DNA from: Opitutia bacterium
GTDB lineage: Bacteria > Verrucomicrobiota > Verrucomicrobiia > Opitutales > Opitutaceae
Reading direction: 5' to 3'
Assembly: GCA_947453695.1 (NCBI GenBank)
Contig: CANGHW010000002.1
Location: 62,001 to 126,000, forward strand
DNA length: 64,000 nt
Shown: piece by piece, positions 9,053 to 18,652 of the stretch
Numbering within the stretch: the first letter of the stretch is position 1
How the letters are laid out: each line of letters opens with the position of its first letter
Notes under the pieces: generated by a model
The model's input: the letters and a program-made list of their open reading frames with translations, nothing else
Database searches by the model: none
What the model was told of the DNA's origin: nothing
Made by a program: the position numbers and the translations under genes

Positions 9053-10153
9053 TCAGTAGCGCAGGCTGGCAGTGATGCTGAAAACATTATTGGTGAATTC
9101 GCTGCCGGACAATGCGGAACTGTTATTCCGATAGGTATACGAGGCGTTAATCTTCGCATAAGTATTAACGATATACGTAGCCCCAATAGTTCCTTCGATG
9201 TAGTCATCCGTGCGAGTGTAATAGTCGATCGCGCGGTAGCTGAGACCAACATTAGCTTTCCACTCAGAGTTGATGTCGGTGGACGCACCGGCGTTGAGAG
9301 AGAAATTCTTCTGCTGAGCGCCTTGTGGAGCTGTTCCGTAATCATTAGACCCACCAAACGTAATATTTGTTTTAGGGGTGAGAGCATAGGTCAAACTTGC
9401 CTCAAGGCCGGGTAGCGACTCAGAGCCACCACCAGAAATCTTGCGTTCATTGAAGCCAACACTGATTTGCCCCGTGAGCAGTGGAGTAAATTCACCGCGT
9501 GCACCAACATTGAAATAATGATCCGTGGAGTCCTGTCCGATTGTCGTTTGATAATCACGATAACGGTAGCCAACACTGAGATCGATCTTTGGCGTCCACT
9601 TGTAATAGAAATTCAACGGAACCGTAAGTTCGTCGGTGTCAGCGTAGTTTTTCCGCTTGTAGTTCGTGTGGCTGAAGCTGACACCCGTGCCAATTGACGT
9701 AATTTGTGAAATTTCAACTTCAGCATTCGCGCCGGTAGCAAATTGATCACGACGGGTTAGGCCGCGAATATCAGGCGCGTTTTGATTCAGCTCATTGTAG
9801 CCCAAATTGAATTTTAGTTTCAATTTGGCATCGTCATATGCTGCATTGAAATTGCCCGAGAACAGATTGGTGTTTAGGTTACTGTTATCCGAGTAATTGG
9901 CGAAGGCGTCGACTAGGGACAAAGAACCCTTCAATGCCGCGTCTTTGCCAAACGTAAGCTCGACGCCAGGGTTGATATCGAAGATCGTATCGCTGATCCC
10001 GTTGCTGGTGAGGTAAATGTTATCGTCAGCGCGCACACCGAGAGAGCCCGTAACAAAAAGTTCGGCGCCATCTCCGATCGCCAAAAACGGTGCGGCGCTT
10101 GCAGCCGAACCAAGGGCTGCTGATACGAGGGCAATTCGGGCTATGTTCTTCAT
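9053..10153 (-). CDS. Outer-membrane beta-barrel protein (BBP2-like)
   Basis: 366 residues with a signal peptide (MKNIARIALVSAALGSAASA). The rest is alternating-hydrophobicity strand sequence with many Tyr, Asn, Thr and Gly, e.g. IDLSVGYRYRDYQTT, GQISVGFNERKISG, NVGLSYRAIDYYTRT, and it ends in SITASLRY, the terminal aromatic expected for BAM recognition. It is like the barrels often found beside exopolysaccharide genes of PEP-CTERM-encoding bacteria; an export-porin role is an inference from position. It lies upstream of the Wza- and Wzc-type genes on the same strand, but separated from them by a strong terminator. Confidence 0.82.
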   Translation of the reverse strand: MKNIARIALVSAALGSAASAAPFLAIGDGAELFVTGSLGVRADDNIYLTSNGISDTIFDINPGVELTFGKDAALKGSLSLVDAFANYSDNSNLNTNLFSGNFNAAYDDAKLKLKFNLGYNELNQNAPDIRGLTRRDQFATGANAEVEISQITSIGTGVSFSHTNYKRKNYADTDELTVPLNFYYKWTPKIDLSVGYRYRDYQTTIGQDSTDHYFNVGARGEFTPLLTGQISVGFNERKISGGGSESLPGLEASLTYALTPKTNITFGGSNDYGTAPQGAQQKNFSLNAGASTDINSEWKANVGLSYRAIDYYTRTDDYIEGTIGATYIVNTYAKINASYTYRNNSSALSGSEFTNNVFSITASLRY

Positions 10154-10505
10154 TTGCGTGGTAGATTTGGTAGTGAGCTAGGCGAGAAATTTGTGTTGCT
10201 GCGGAAACTTGGCAACCTGACGTGCATTCTTCGGGCCAAATTACATGGCTCAACTTAAATTGTTCGAACTCCACAGATCTACCCCTAAGCGTGCACCTAC
10301 AGATTCATGGGGATAGAAATGCAACAGAGTTACCTGTGCAAGCGAATTTTACCCGGTATTTTTTACTGATTTTATTATTTTGCGGATGTCGTTTACGGGT
10401 TTCATTCGCGCTTGAACTATGGCGGAAAAGCTAATCGGCCGAACGGATTCCTTTGATTCGATAGTTTTTTAAAATATTAAACGATCGTTAGATAGGCAAA
10501 TTTTC
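10154..10505. other. AT-rich intergenic region between hisC and the barrel gene
   Basis: About 350 bp without a convincing gene. It is markedly AT-rich, including a stretch near 10465-10505 with runs of T and A just after the hisC stop. It must hold the barrel gene promoter and probably the hisC 3' end signal. I could not pick out a clear -35/-10 pair or a strong hairpin. Confidence 0.5.
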
Positions 10506-11603
10506 TCACGGACGAAAGTTTGAAACTTTTAGTGAGTTTAGAAAACGCAGATTCTGGTCGCTTGAACCGACTGTTACTCGGATCCACTCATCTAATCCGT
10601 AGGATTTCATCGGACGCACAATCACACCTTGCGATTGCAATGATTCAAAGGCCTTTGCCGAGTCTCCCACCTGAACGAGCATGAAGTTCGCGACGCTAGG
10701 AACAAATCGAAGGCCAAGACTAAGTAGATTTTCTTCGAGTTGCTTCAGTCCATGGGCGTTTTCACGAATTGTCATTTTTCGGAATTCATCGTCATTGAGG
10801 GCCGCAATTGCTGCGAACTGAGCAATCGCATTTACATTAAAAGGCTGACGCACGCGATTCAACGCAGCGCACATTTCCGGGCTGCTGTATCCGTAGCCTA
10901 CTCGCAAAGCTGCCAGCCCGTAAACCTTTGAGAACGTTCTGAGACAAATGACTTTTCGATTCTCAACGAGCAAAGGCCGAAGGTCAGGCGCATTTTCCAA
11001 ATATTCGGCATATGCTTCGTCAAAAACCGCAACGACGTGATCAGGCAGATTTCGTGCAAAGTCCAGTAGTTCAGCCTCGGTGTTTGCGGTTCCAGTGGGA
11101 TTATTCGGGGAACAAACGAACACTAGTTTCGTCCTGCGGGTAATTGCCTTAGAGATCTGGTTGAGGTCATGACGCCATTGGGTAAGTGGAACTTCGATTG
11201 GGTTCGCGCCGAAAAGGAGAGTAACCAATTTGTAGACTGCAAAAGCCGGAGTTGCCATTACCACCTCGTCACCGGGAGCTAAGAACGCATGCCCCAATAG
11301 TTCGATGATTTCGTTGGACCCATTTCCGACTATAAATTGATCCGCGGTGAGAGACCATTTTTCTGCGAGTGCATGGCGCAAAGTGTAGCATCCTCCATCC
11401 GGATAGACTTCTCCGCGATCGATTGCGCGTTTAGCTGCAGCCACCGCCTGAGGTGAAGGCCCCCAAGGATTTTCATTTGAAGCCAGTTTTGTAATTTTCG
11501 AGGGGTCCAGGCCTAAATCTCGCGCCACGTATTCAATCGGCTTACCTGGTTCGTAAATTGGCTGTGTGCGCACCGACGGCTTGAGTAGAAATTCGAGCTT
11601 CAT
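10506..11603 (-). CDS. hisC: Histidinol-phosphate aminotransferase-type PLP enzyme
   Basis: 365 residues. Fold-type I aminotransferase: transfers the amino group from glutamate to imidazole-acetol phosphate in histidine synthesis, though close paralogues act on aromatic amino acids. Seen: KLASNENPWGPSP, YPDGGCYTLRHAL, VGNGSNEII, VCSPNNPTGT, VFDEAYAEY, the PLP lysine in TFSKVYGLAALRVGY, and RVTVGSSDQNLRFL near the end. ATG 11603 is preferred; a GTG nine codons upstream is possible. Its base composition matches the AT-rich exopolysaccharide block rather than the flanking chromosome, so it may have arrived with that block. No other his genes are near. Confidence 0.85.
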   Translation of the reverse strand: MKLEFLLKPSVRTQPIYEPGKPIEYVARDLGLDPSKITKLASNENPWGPSPQAVAAAKRAIDRGEVYPDGGCYTLRHALAEKWSLTADQFIVGNGSNEIIELLGHAFLAPGDEVVMATPAFAVYKLVTLLFGANPIEVPLTQWRHDLNQISKAITRRTKLVFVCSPNNPTGTANTEAELLDFARNLPDHVVAVFDEAYAEYLENAPDLRPLLVENRKVICLRTFSKVYGLAALRVGYGYSSPEMCAALNRVRQPFNVNAIAQFAAIAALNDDEFRKMTIRENAHGLKQLEENLLSLGLRFVPSVANFMLVQVGDSAKAFESLQSQGVIVRPMKSYGLDEWIRVTVGSSDQNLRFLNSLKVSNFRP

Positions 11604-11769
11604 TGCACGATTCGAATACCAATCTCCCACGACGCGGAAGCAGGAAATTCCCTCGCAACCAAACTATTCGCTCTTTTGGGCGGTTTCGACCCATCAGCTG
11701 GCCGATGATTTTGTCGGAGGAATGAAATTATTCCGAGATCCGATTGCTTACGGTGGCATCAAGCGGCCA

Positions 11770-12360
11770 CTACCGCCGGCTCGCCACCCGCACCCACTTC
11801 ATGCCTGCCGCCTCCGCCGCCCGCATACCCGGTTCCGCATCCTCAAATACGAGACACTCCGTCGGCTCCACCCCCATTTGCCGGGCCGCGAGCAAAAACA
11901 TATCCGGCGACGGCTTACCGTGCACGACATCGTCCGCACTCACCACGACCTTAAACATCGGCGCCAGCCCCGCCAGCTCAAGCGAGCGCCGCACCACGTC
12001 GCGCGGCCCGCCTGACGCGATCGCCACGGGATGTGTCTTCGCCACCCGCCGCGCCACCTCCACCACCGGCTCGATCAAAGCCGCATTTCCCTGCAATTCC
12101 TTGAAGTGCGACTCCTTCACGTGGAATACCCGGTGCGGGTCGATCGTCAGTCCGTAGTGCTTCGCGATGAGCTCAGCGACGCGGAGCGTCGGCACGCCGC
12201 CCAATGAATAGAACAACTCCTCGTCGAGCGTGACCTTGAGACCCGCATCCCGCATCGCCGCATCCCACGCCTGATAGTGCAACGGCATCGTGTCCACGAG
12301 GGTGCCATCGAGATCGAAAATATACCCCGCAAATTCTCCGTCCGGAATCTCCAATTTCAT
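11770..12360 (-). CDS. HAD-superfamily hydrolase, beta-phosphoglucomutase-like
   Basis: 196 residues. Subfamily IA HAD enzyme: motif I FDLDGTLVDTMPLHYQAW (nucleophile Asp near residue 14), a small helical cap, motif II region VAIASGGPRD, motif III Lys in HGKPSPDMF, and motif IV VFEDAEPGMRAAEAAG. This matches small phosphosugar phosphatases/mutases (YqaB/YcjU-like); the substrate cannot be told. ATG 12360 gives the family-like start. It follows the arsenic operon on the same strand after 51 bp; it may be a read-through gene without arsenic function. Confidence 0.85.
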   Translation of the reverse strand: MKLEIPDGEFAGYIFDLDGTLVDTMPLHYQAWDAAMRDAGLKVTLDEELFYSLGGVPTLRVAELIAKHYGLTIDPHRVFHVKESHFKELQGNAALIEPVVEVARRVAKTHPVAIASGGPRDVVRRSLELAGLAPMFKVVVSADDVVHGKPSPDMFLLAARQMGVEPTECLVFEDAEPGMRAAEAAGMKWVRVASRR

Positions 12361-12411
12361 GCGAGCTGACGACCGTGCGAACCACCGGCTCCAATGCAAA
12401 CGAATCCCGCG

Positions 12412-13239
12412 TCAGTCCGCCCGGCTCGCCACCGCGGCATAAGCGGGTCTGAAAAAAAACCGATAGGCCAAACCCGCGAGCTGACCACCCACCAGCGGCG
12501 CCAGCACATACACGGTTAGCCAGCCCCACCCATTGGCCGAAAATGACACGGTCCCCCAACCGCCGCACAGCGCACTCCATAACCGGGGCGCCAAATCACG
12601 CGCCGGGTTGAAACACGCCATGGTCAGCGGCCCGAGCAGCGAAATCAGTAGCGTTACCGTCAGCCCAATCGTTACGGCCTTGAGCTCGCGAGGACGGCCC
12701 GCGTTCTGCGAATCGCTCACACAGAAAATCACGAGAACCAATATCGCGGTTCCGACGACTTCGATGCCGAACGCCGCGCCCGGTGACACCGTCGCTCGCA
12801 TGACGTCGGTCAACGCCTTGCCACCGGGATTCGGGAAGAACTCTGCGAAAATCATGGCCGTCGCCTCGCTACCCGCAGTCCCGCGCACAACTCCGTGCGC
12901 CACCTCATAAACCCGGAGCGCCCCGCTGAAAATCCCTTGGAGCACGCCCGCCGCCGCAAAAGCTCCCGCAAACTGAGCGGCCAGATATCCGGCCACCTTG
13001 TTTGCCGGAAACTCTCCTCCGGTCGCCAGGGCGCATGTCACGGCCGGATTCAAATGCGCTCCGCTCAGCGACCCGGTGATATAAATCGCCGTCGCGATCC
13101 CCAACCCCCAAACGGCCGCCACCTGGAAAAACCCCATCTGAGCGTCGGTCAGCACAGCGACGGCAAGTGCACCACAGCCGAAAAATACCAACAAAAAGGT
13201 GCCGAAAAACTCGCCGACCAACCAGGGAGGCAGCTTCAT
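12412..13239 (-). CDS. MIP-family channel, aquaglyceroporin type, in the ars operon
   Basis: 275 residues with six hydrophobic segments and two NPA half-helices: GAHLNPAVT (about residue 65) and ACFNPARDLAPRL (about residue 200). The NPARD form, with Asp after the selectivity-filter Arg, is the aquaglyceroporin signature; water-only channels usually have NPARS. ATG 13239 (MKLPPW) is preferred over an upstream in-frame start. It is the last gene of arsR-DUF6428-arsC-aqp, with 44 bp to arsC. In some rhizobia an aquaglyceroporin (AqpS) takes the place of an arsenite pump, letting arsenite made by ArsC flow out; that is the likely role here. No ArsB or Acr3 gene is in view. Confidence 0.88.
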   Translation of the reverse strand: MKLPPWLVGEFFGTFLLVFFGCGALAVAVLTDAQMGFFQVAAVWGLGIATAIYITGSLSGAHLNPAVTCALATGGEFPANKVAGYLAAQFAGAFAAAGVLQGIFSGALRVYEVAHGVVRGTAGSEATAMIFAEFFPNPGGKALTDVMRATVSPGAAFGIEVVGTAILVLVIFCVSDSQNAGRPRELKAVTIGLTVTLLISLLGPLTMACFNPARDLAPRLWSALCGGWGTVSFSANGWGWLTVYVLAPLVGGQLAGLAYRFFFRPAYAAVASRAD

Positions 13240-13283
13240 TGGACGAAAATGAGTTGAGTGACAGGGTTGTTGTTTCACCACCC

Positions 13284-13754
13284 CTATCGTTTGACCGAAC
13301 CCGCCGCCTTCAACGCATCGCGCCGCCCGTCGGCGTAAGACGTGAAAACCCGCCGGATCTCCTCTCTCACTCGGCGAAATACCGCTAACTGCTCCTCCTC
13401 CGTGCCTGTCGCATGAGCCGGATCATCAAACGGCCAATGATGCCGATTCACCTGGCCGGGAAAAATGGGGCACGCTTGATCCGCGTTGCCGCACACCGTG
13501 ATCACGGTCTCGACCGGACGATTCAGGAATTCGTTCATGTGCTTCGAATGATGCCGGGAAATATCGATACCCACCTCCGCCATGGCACGAATCGCCAACG
13601 GGTGCACATAGCCCGCGGGCTTCGAGCCCGCACTGGCAATTTCAAACAGGTCGCCCGCGGCTTGGCGCAGGAGCCCCTCGGCTAGATGGCTGCGGCACGA
13701 ATTGCCCGTGCACAGCACCAGAATGGTCGGTTTGCTCGCAGTGGAGGTGGACAT
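13284..13754 (-). CDS. arsC: Arsenate reductase, low-molecular-weight phosphatase fold, thioredoxin-coupled type
   Basis: 156 residues. P-loop CTGNSCRS (Cys15, Arg21) starts the LMW-PTP fold. A second Cys pair, C-G-N-A-D-Q-A-C with the spacing seen in Cys82/Cys89 of the pI258 enzyme, supports the triple-cysteine disulfide cascade of thioredoxin-dependent arsenate reductases. [18 protein letters not shown] is the family's substrate-Asp loop. It reduces arsenate to arsenite in the cytoplasm. It lies 16 bp after the DUF6428 gene and 44 bp before the aquaglyceroporin. Confidence 0.93.
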   Translation of the reverse strand: MSTSTASKPTILVLCTGNSCRSHLAEGLLRQAAGDLFEIASAGSKPAGYVHPLAIRAMAEVGIDISRHHSKHMNEFLNRPVETVITVCGNADQACPIFPGQVNRHHWPFDDPAHATGTEEEQLAVFRRVREEIRRVFTSYADGRRDALKAAGSVKR

Positions 13755-13770
13755 GGTTGTAGTTGAAAAA

Positions 13771-14304
13771 TTAGCAGCAGCCGGCGCTCGCGCCCACTTG
13801 CTTCATCGACGGCACGCAGAGCTCCTTCGCCAGGCAATCCGTATGCTTCGAGCCGAGCTGAATGATGAGCCCCGCGGCCTCCGCCACCACACCGGTCACG
13901 GCAAATTGGATGACGTTGCAGGCCTCATACTCGAGCTCGACCGGCAAATCCCCTGCACCGAGCACCGGCACCGCGTGATCGAACGCCTTCAGCAGCTTTC
14001 CCGCCGTGATTCGGTGGTCGACATCGTCGCCGACCCAGGTCTGCAACAGGCAGGTCACCGTGCGCCGCACGGTCCCTCCGCAATCGACAAAATCTTTCTG
14101 CACGCGCCCAATTTCGGTGACATGAAAATGCGCTTCAATCGGATCGCCGTCCGGCCAGAGCACCGTGAGCGGCAGATCCGGAGTCACCGCCAACACCGCG
14201 CGCAAGGCCGACACAGTCATGGCCGGCAAACTATCTACTGGAGCCGCGCATCCGCAGCCCTCAGACCCTACCGATTCAGTCGCTTCGCTTTGGTTTTTTT
14301 TCAT
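13771..14304 (-). CDS. DUF6428-family protein of the arsenic operon
   Basis: 177 residues from ATG 14304. The central part matches what I recall of DUF6428: [40 protein letters not shown] and [10 protein letters not shown]. It is Cys-rich: a GCGC pair near the N-terminus, [19 protein letters not shown] and a terminal GCC, which suggests thiol or metalloid contact (inference). DUF6428 genes commonly sit beside arsR/arsC; their biochemical role is not established as far as I know. It lies between arsR (17 bp) and arsC (16 bp). Confidence 0.8.
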   Translation of the reverse strand: MKKNQSEATESVGSEGCGCAAPVDSLPAMTVSALRAVLAVTPDLPLTVLWPDGDPIEAHFHVTEIGRVQKDFVDCGGTVRRTVTCLLQTWVGDDVDHRITAGKLLKAFDHAVPVLGAGDLPVELEYEACNVIQFAVTGVVAEAAGLIIQLGSKHTDCLAKELCVPSMKQVGASAGCC

Positions 14305-14321
14305 TAAATCTAGGAAATCCG

Positions 14322-15538
<1,217 letters not shown>

Positions 15539-15592
15539 ATTCGAGAGCCGTTAACTCTCCGCCTCTCCGCGCGGAACTCTTCTGACAATCTA

Positions 15593-15614
15593 ACCGGCGG
15601 ACTTCGCCGCCGGT
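15593..15614. terminator. Hairpin between convergent aquaporin and helicase genes
   Basis: ACCGGCGG (15593-15600) and CCGCCGGT (15607-15614) form a perfect 8-bp GC stem around loop ACTTCG. There is no U-run. It abuts the helicase stop codon; probably a bidirectional transcription barrier. Confidence 0.5.
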
Positions 15615-17314
15615 CAGCGCCGCACGCCACGGTGCAACCGGCTCACCGGCTTAGCCGCCGCCGCCACGGTCTCAGCGAGCGCCTTCTCATCAAAGAGCGC
15701 GGAGTAAATATAAGGGAAGCCTTCGATCTTCTTTCGCTCCACGGTGACACCCATGTAGCGCTCGATCGAGCGGGCATCGCGCACGTCCTCTTCGGTCACG
15801 AGGGTAAACGCATCGCCGGTGTTCTGCGCACGGCCGGTTCGGCCAATGCGGTGCACATAGTCTTCAGCATTTTCCGGCACGTCATAGTTCACGACGTGCG
15901 AGACGCCCGCGATGTCGAGTCCACGCGCCGCGATATCGGTCGCTACCAGCACTTCATAACGTCCGCTCTTAAATCCATCCAGCGCCTCGATGCGCTCCCG
16001 CTGGCTGCGATCCGAATGCATCACCGCCACCGTGTGGCCTTTGGCCTCCAGCCGATGGGCGATACGATCCGCACCCATGCGCGTGCGCGAGAAAATGATC
16101 ACACTCTTGAAGTCCGTCTGGTCCAACAGCAGCTGCAATAGGTCAAACTTCTGCGACGCCACGACCGGATAAAACGCGTGCGACACCGTTTCCGCTGGCG
16201 AACGCTGACGGCCGATTTCCACCTTGAGCGGATCGCGCAGCGCCCAACCCGCGAGCTGTTCGAGCTCCGGAGGCAAAGTCGCCGTGAAGAACAACGTCTG
16301 CCGGTTCTTCGGGCACTTTTGCACGATGCGCTTCACGTCGGGCAAAAAGCCCATATCCAACATGCGATCTACTTCGTCGAGCACGAGGATATCCACGTCA
16401 GCCAACGAGCAGTTGCCCTTCTCCAAATGGTCGAGCAACCGGCCCGGCGTCGCCGCAAGGATATCCATGCCGCGACGCAGATCGTCCTCTTGTTTTCCAT
16501 AGCCCACGCCGCCGTAGACGATCGTCACGCGGAGATCCGTGAACTTGGCAAATTTCTGAAACGCCTCTTCGACCTGCAGCGCCAGTTCGCGCGTAGGTTC
16601 GAGAATGAGGCAACGCAGTTTTCCGTGCGTCCCGAGTCGTTGAATAATGGGCAGTGCAAACGCCGCCGTCTTGCCCGTGCCCGTCTGTGCAGAACCAATC
16701 ACGTCGCCGCCCTTGAGCACCACCGGGATGGCCTGCGCCTGGATCGGCGTCGGATTCACATAGCCCATCTCCTGCACGCCAAACGCAAGCGCGTCCGACA
16801 ACCCCAGCGCCGTAAATGCCGTGTCCATCTTCGGGATATCCACCGGCACTGTCGGTTTGATATCCGCCGTGCGGGGATGATCGAACGACTTGTCGATCAT
16901 CGGCCGCTCGCGCTCGCCCCGCGGACCACCGCGAGCGGCGCCACCGCCCGACCGGGAGTGCAACCCGCGACCGCCGCCACCACGTTCGTCACGCCGGGGA
17001 CCATGGTCATCGCGGTGCCCGCGCGGCTCGTGCGCGTGCTCACCGCGCGCCCCACCGGCACCCCGGGGTTCGCGCGGCATCTCATCACGCGGGTCACGCG
17101 GCTGCCCCCGATACTTGTCGTGCGGCCGTCCGCCAGATCCGTGGCTTCCGCCGCGGTCGCCACGGCCCTCGCTCCGCGGTTCACCGCGATGCGACGAAAC
17201 GTGTGACTTCGCTTGTGACGGTGAAACAGGTTTGGCGGGCTCGGCTTGGGCCGCCTTTTTGGCGCGGGAGGGCGCGATGGTATCGCGCAGCTTCGCAAAT
17301 ATTTTCTTCAGCAT
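15614..17314 (-). CDS. DEAD-box ATP-dependent RNA helicase (RhlE-like) with RG-rich N-terminus
   Basis: 566 residues. Residues ~20-140 are a disordered Arg/Gly/His-rich extension (e.g. RGGGGRGLHSRSGGG), unusual in being N- rather than C-terminal. The core follows: Q-motif at about residue 175 (FTALGLSDALAFGVQEMGY), motif I SAQTGTGKT, Ia PTRELALQ, Ib ATPGRLLDHLE, motif II LDEVD, motif III FTAT (SAT variant), IV SVIIFSRTRMGAD, V ATDIAARGLDIAG and VI HRIGRTGRA. Motif II reads DEVD instead of DEAD; the catalytic Asp-Glu and last Asp are kept. Likely role: RNA remodelling in ribosome assembly or cold adaptation. Confidence 0.93.
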   Translation of the reverse strand: MLKKIFAKLRDTIAPSRAKKAAQAEPAKPVSPSQAKSHVSSHRGEPRSEGRGDRGGSHGSGGRPHDKYRGQPRDPRDEMPREPRGAGGARGEHAHEPRGHRDDHGPRRDERGGGGRGLHSRSGGGAARGGPRGERERPMIDKSFDHPRTADIKPTVPVDIPKMDTAFTALGLSDALAFGVQEMGYVNPTPIQAQAIPVVLKGGDVIGSAQTGTGKTAAFALPIIQRLGTHGKLRCLILEPTRELALQVEEAFQKFAKFTDLRVTIVYGGVGYGKQEDDLRRGMDILAATPGRLLDHLEKGNCSLADVDILVLDEVDRMLDMGFLPDVKRIVQKCPKNRQTLFFTATLPPELEQLAGWALRDPLKVEIGRQRSPAETVSHAFYPVVASQKFDLLQLLLDQTDFKSVIIFSRTRMGADRIAHRLEAKGHTVAVMHSDRSQRERIEALDGFKSGRYEVLVATDIAARGLDIAGVSHVVNYDVPENAEDYVHRIGRTGRAQNTGDAFTLVTEEDVRDARSIERYMGVTVERKKIEGFPYIYSALFDEKALAETVAAAAKPVSRLHRGVRR

Positions 17315-17457
17315 GACAAATAGTTAAGTCGGTCAGCGTCGGTGAAAGCCCCGCCTTTGCAACCTCGGATATGCCCTGACCACCCTTCCACCAAGCGCCG
17401 CATCACGTCCAGAGCCTCTGCGCTTCACCTATCTGTTCCTTGACACGCCCACCAACC

Positions 17458-17474
17458 GTAACACCGTTAGTTAC
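17458..17474. promoter_or_regulatory. Probable Rrf2 operator 1
   Basis: GTAAC (17458-17462) and GTTAC (17470-17474) form a perfect inverted repeat with a 7-bp spacer, eight bases before the regulator ATG. Nearly the same 22-bp sequence recurs at 17952, just downstream of the regulator gene and ahead of the broken azoreductase gene. Confidence 0.7.
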
Positions 17475-17482
17475 ATTAAGCC

Positions 17483-17923
17483 ATGACCGGAAACTCACGC
17501 TTCGCCGTCAGCGTCCACATCCTCGCCTATCTGGCCTACCGCCAGGGCGCGGCGGTGCCGTCGGCCGAGATCGCCGCCAGCGTCGATACCAATCCGGTCG
17601 TCATCCGCCGCCTCCTCTCGGGCCTCGTCAAAGCCGGCCTCGTCCACACGCAAAAGGGCGCCAGCGGGGGGTTCTCCCTCGCCGCTCCGCTCGACCAGAT
17701 CACACTTCGTGATATCTATCGCGCAGCTGAGCCCGCGCCCACCCACGGCATGGCGCATTTCGCTCCCAATACTAAGTGCCCCGTTGGAGCCAAGATCGAG
17801 GCGATCCTCCACACCGCCTTCGTCAAGGCCCAAGCGGGCATGGAGGCCGAGCTCGCTCTTGTCACCCTCGCCTCGATCCATGAGCAGCTCCGCCCCGTCT
17901 GCCCGGGCTCCAAGAAGCCCTGA
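17483..17923 (+). CDS. Rrf2-family transcriptional regulator (YwnA-like)
   Basis: 146 residues. Winged helix of the Rrf2 type: SRFAVSVHILAYLAY, VPSAEIAASVDTNPVVIRRL (recognition helix NPVVIRRLLSGL) and GLVHTQKGASGGFSLAAP (wing with SGGFxLA), then the dimerisation helix. Only two cysteines occur, at NTKCPVGAK and near the C-terminus, so the three-Cys Fe-S cluster site of IscR/NsrR is absent. This is more like thiol- or quinone-sensing Rrf2 proteins. It precedes azoreductase and ring-cleavage-type genes, and identical-type operators flank it, pointing to autoregulation and control of the detoxification genes. Confidence 0.9.
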   Translation: MTGNSRFAVSVHILAYLAYRQGAAVPSAEIAASVDTNPVVIRRLLSGLVKAGLVHTQKGASGGFSLAAPLDQITLRDIYRAAEPAPTHGMAHFAPNTKCPVGAKIEAILHTAFVKAQAGMEAELALVTLASIHEQLRPVCPGSKKP

Positions 17924-17951
17924 GTAGGGCAGCATTTTTTTCGACCAATAT

Positions 17952-17968
17952 GTAACAAAATTAGTTTC
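17952..17968. promoter_or_regulatory. Probable Rrf2 operator 2
   Basis: GTAAC (17952-17956) and GTTTC (17964-17968), 7-bp spacer, one arm mismatch. The surrounding bases (TTAGTT.CATTA) match operator 1 closely. It lies between the regulator stop and the azoreductase reading frame, so the downstream genes probably have their own regulated promoter. Confidence 0.65.
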
Positions 17969-18019
17969 ATTAGTATCAACCACCGCCTTCGATCCACTCC
18001 ACATCGCTCCACGAATACC

Positions 18020-18652
18020 ATCGATTCAAACTCCGCCAGCCGCTCTACGCTGCTGCAGGTCGACGCCAGCCCACGCGGCGCCCGCTCCCACAGCCGAGAG
18101 CTCGGCCAGGAGTTTCTCACCGCATGGAGTGCCGCCCACCCGCCCGGCCAGGACATCGTCCGCGTCGTTGGACATGAGCCACCGCCCTTCGAGACCGAAG
18201 CATGGGTCGAGGGCACCTTTCCCCTGGCCGACACCCCGTCGCCCGCCGCTCGCGAGGCCATCGCCATTTCCAACCGCTATGTCGTCGAGTTCCTCGCCGC
18301 CGATCAACTCGTGATCACCACTCCAATTTACCCTCTCTCTCCCCGCGGCACTCACAGCGTGGATAGACCAGATCGTCCGCCTGGGTCGCACCATCACCCG
18401 GAGCTCTGGCGGCGTCGAGGGACTCGCGAAAAACAAACGCGCCGTCATCACCGTCGCGAGCGGCAGCGATTTTTGCCCCCCGGCGGAGCCAATAACTCCC
18501 TCAAGCCCTGCCTCCGCGCCGTCCAAGGGTTCATTGGCATCACCGACGTCCAGTTCATCTACGCCCACAGTCTCAACGCCGGCAATCCCGCCGGCCCCTC
18601 GGCGATCGCCGAGTCTCCAACCATCCTCTCCCGCCTCGCCCAAGCCGCATGA
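18020..18652 (+). pseudogene. azoR: FMN-dependent NADH-azoreductase, broken by two compensating frameshifts and no start codon
   Basis: The frame opening at 18020 encodes LLQVDASPRGARSHSRELG, TEAWVEGTF and LAADQLVITTPIY, the N-terminal half of AzoR. At about 18330-18345 the homology jumps to another frame (PAALTAWIDQIVRLGRT, NKRAVITVASGSDF). At about 18470-18484, next to runs of T and C, it jumps back (GFIGITDVQFIYAHSLN). The original frame has no stop through the shifted ~150 bp, so a full-length but scrambled 211-codon ORF exists. No ATG, GTG or TTG sits at the expected start; ATC at 18020 could be a mutated ATG. The stop overlaps the next gene as ATGA. AzoR family members reduce azo dyes and quinones. 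Assembly error is the alternative. Confidence 0.8.

Noticed and set aside
10222-10434. 70-codon plus-strand ORF in the AT-rich gap before the barrel gene
   Set aside because: No family character, no RBS, lies where the barrel promoter must be.
16178-17206. 342-codon plus-strand ORF
   Set aside because: Antisense to the helicase; Arg/His-rich shadow.
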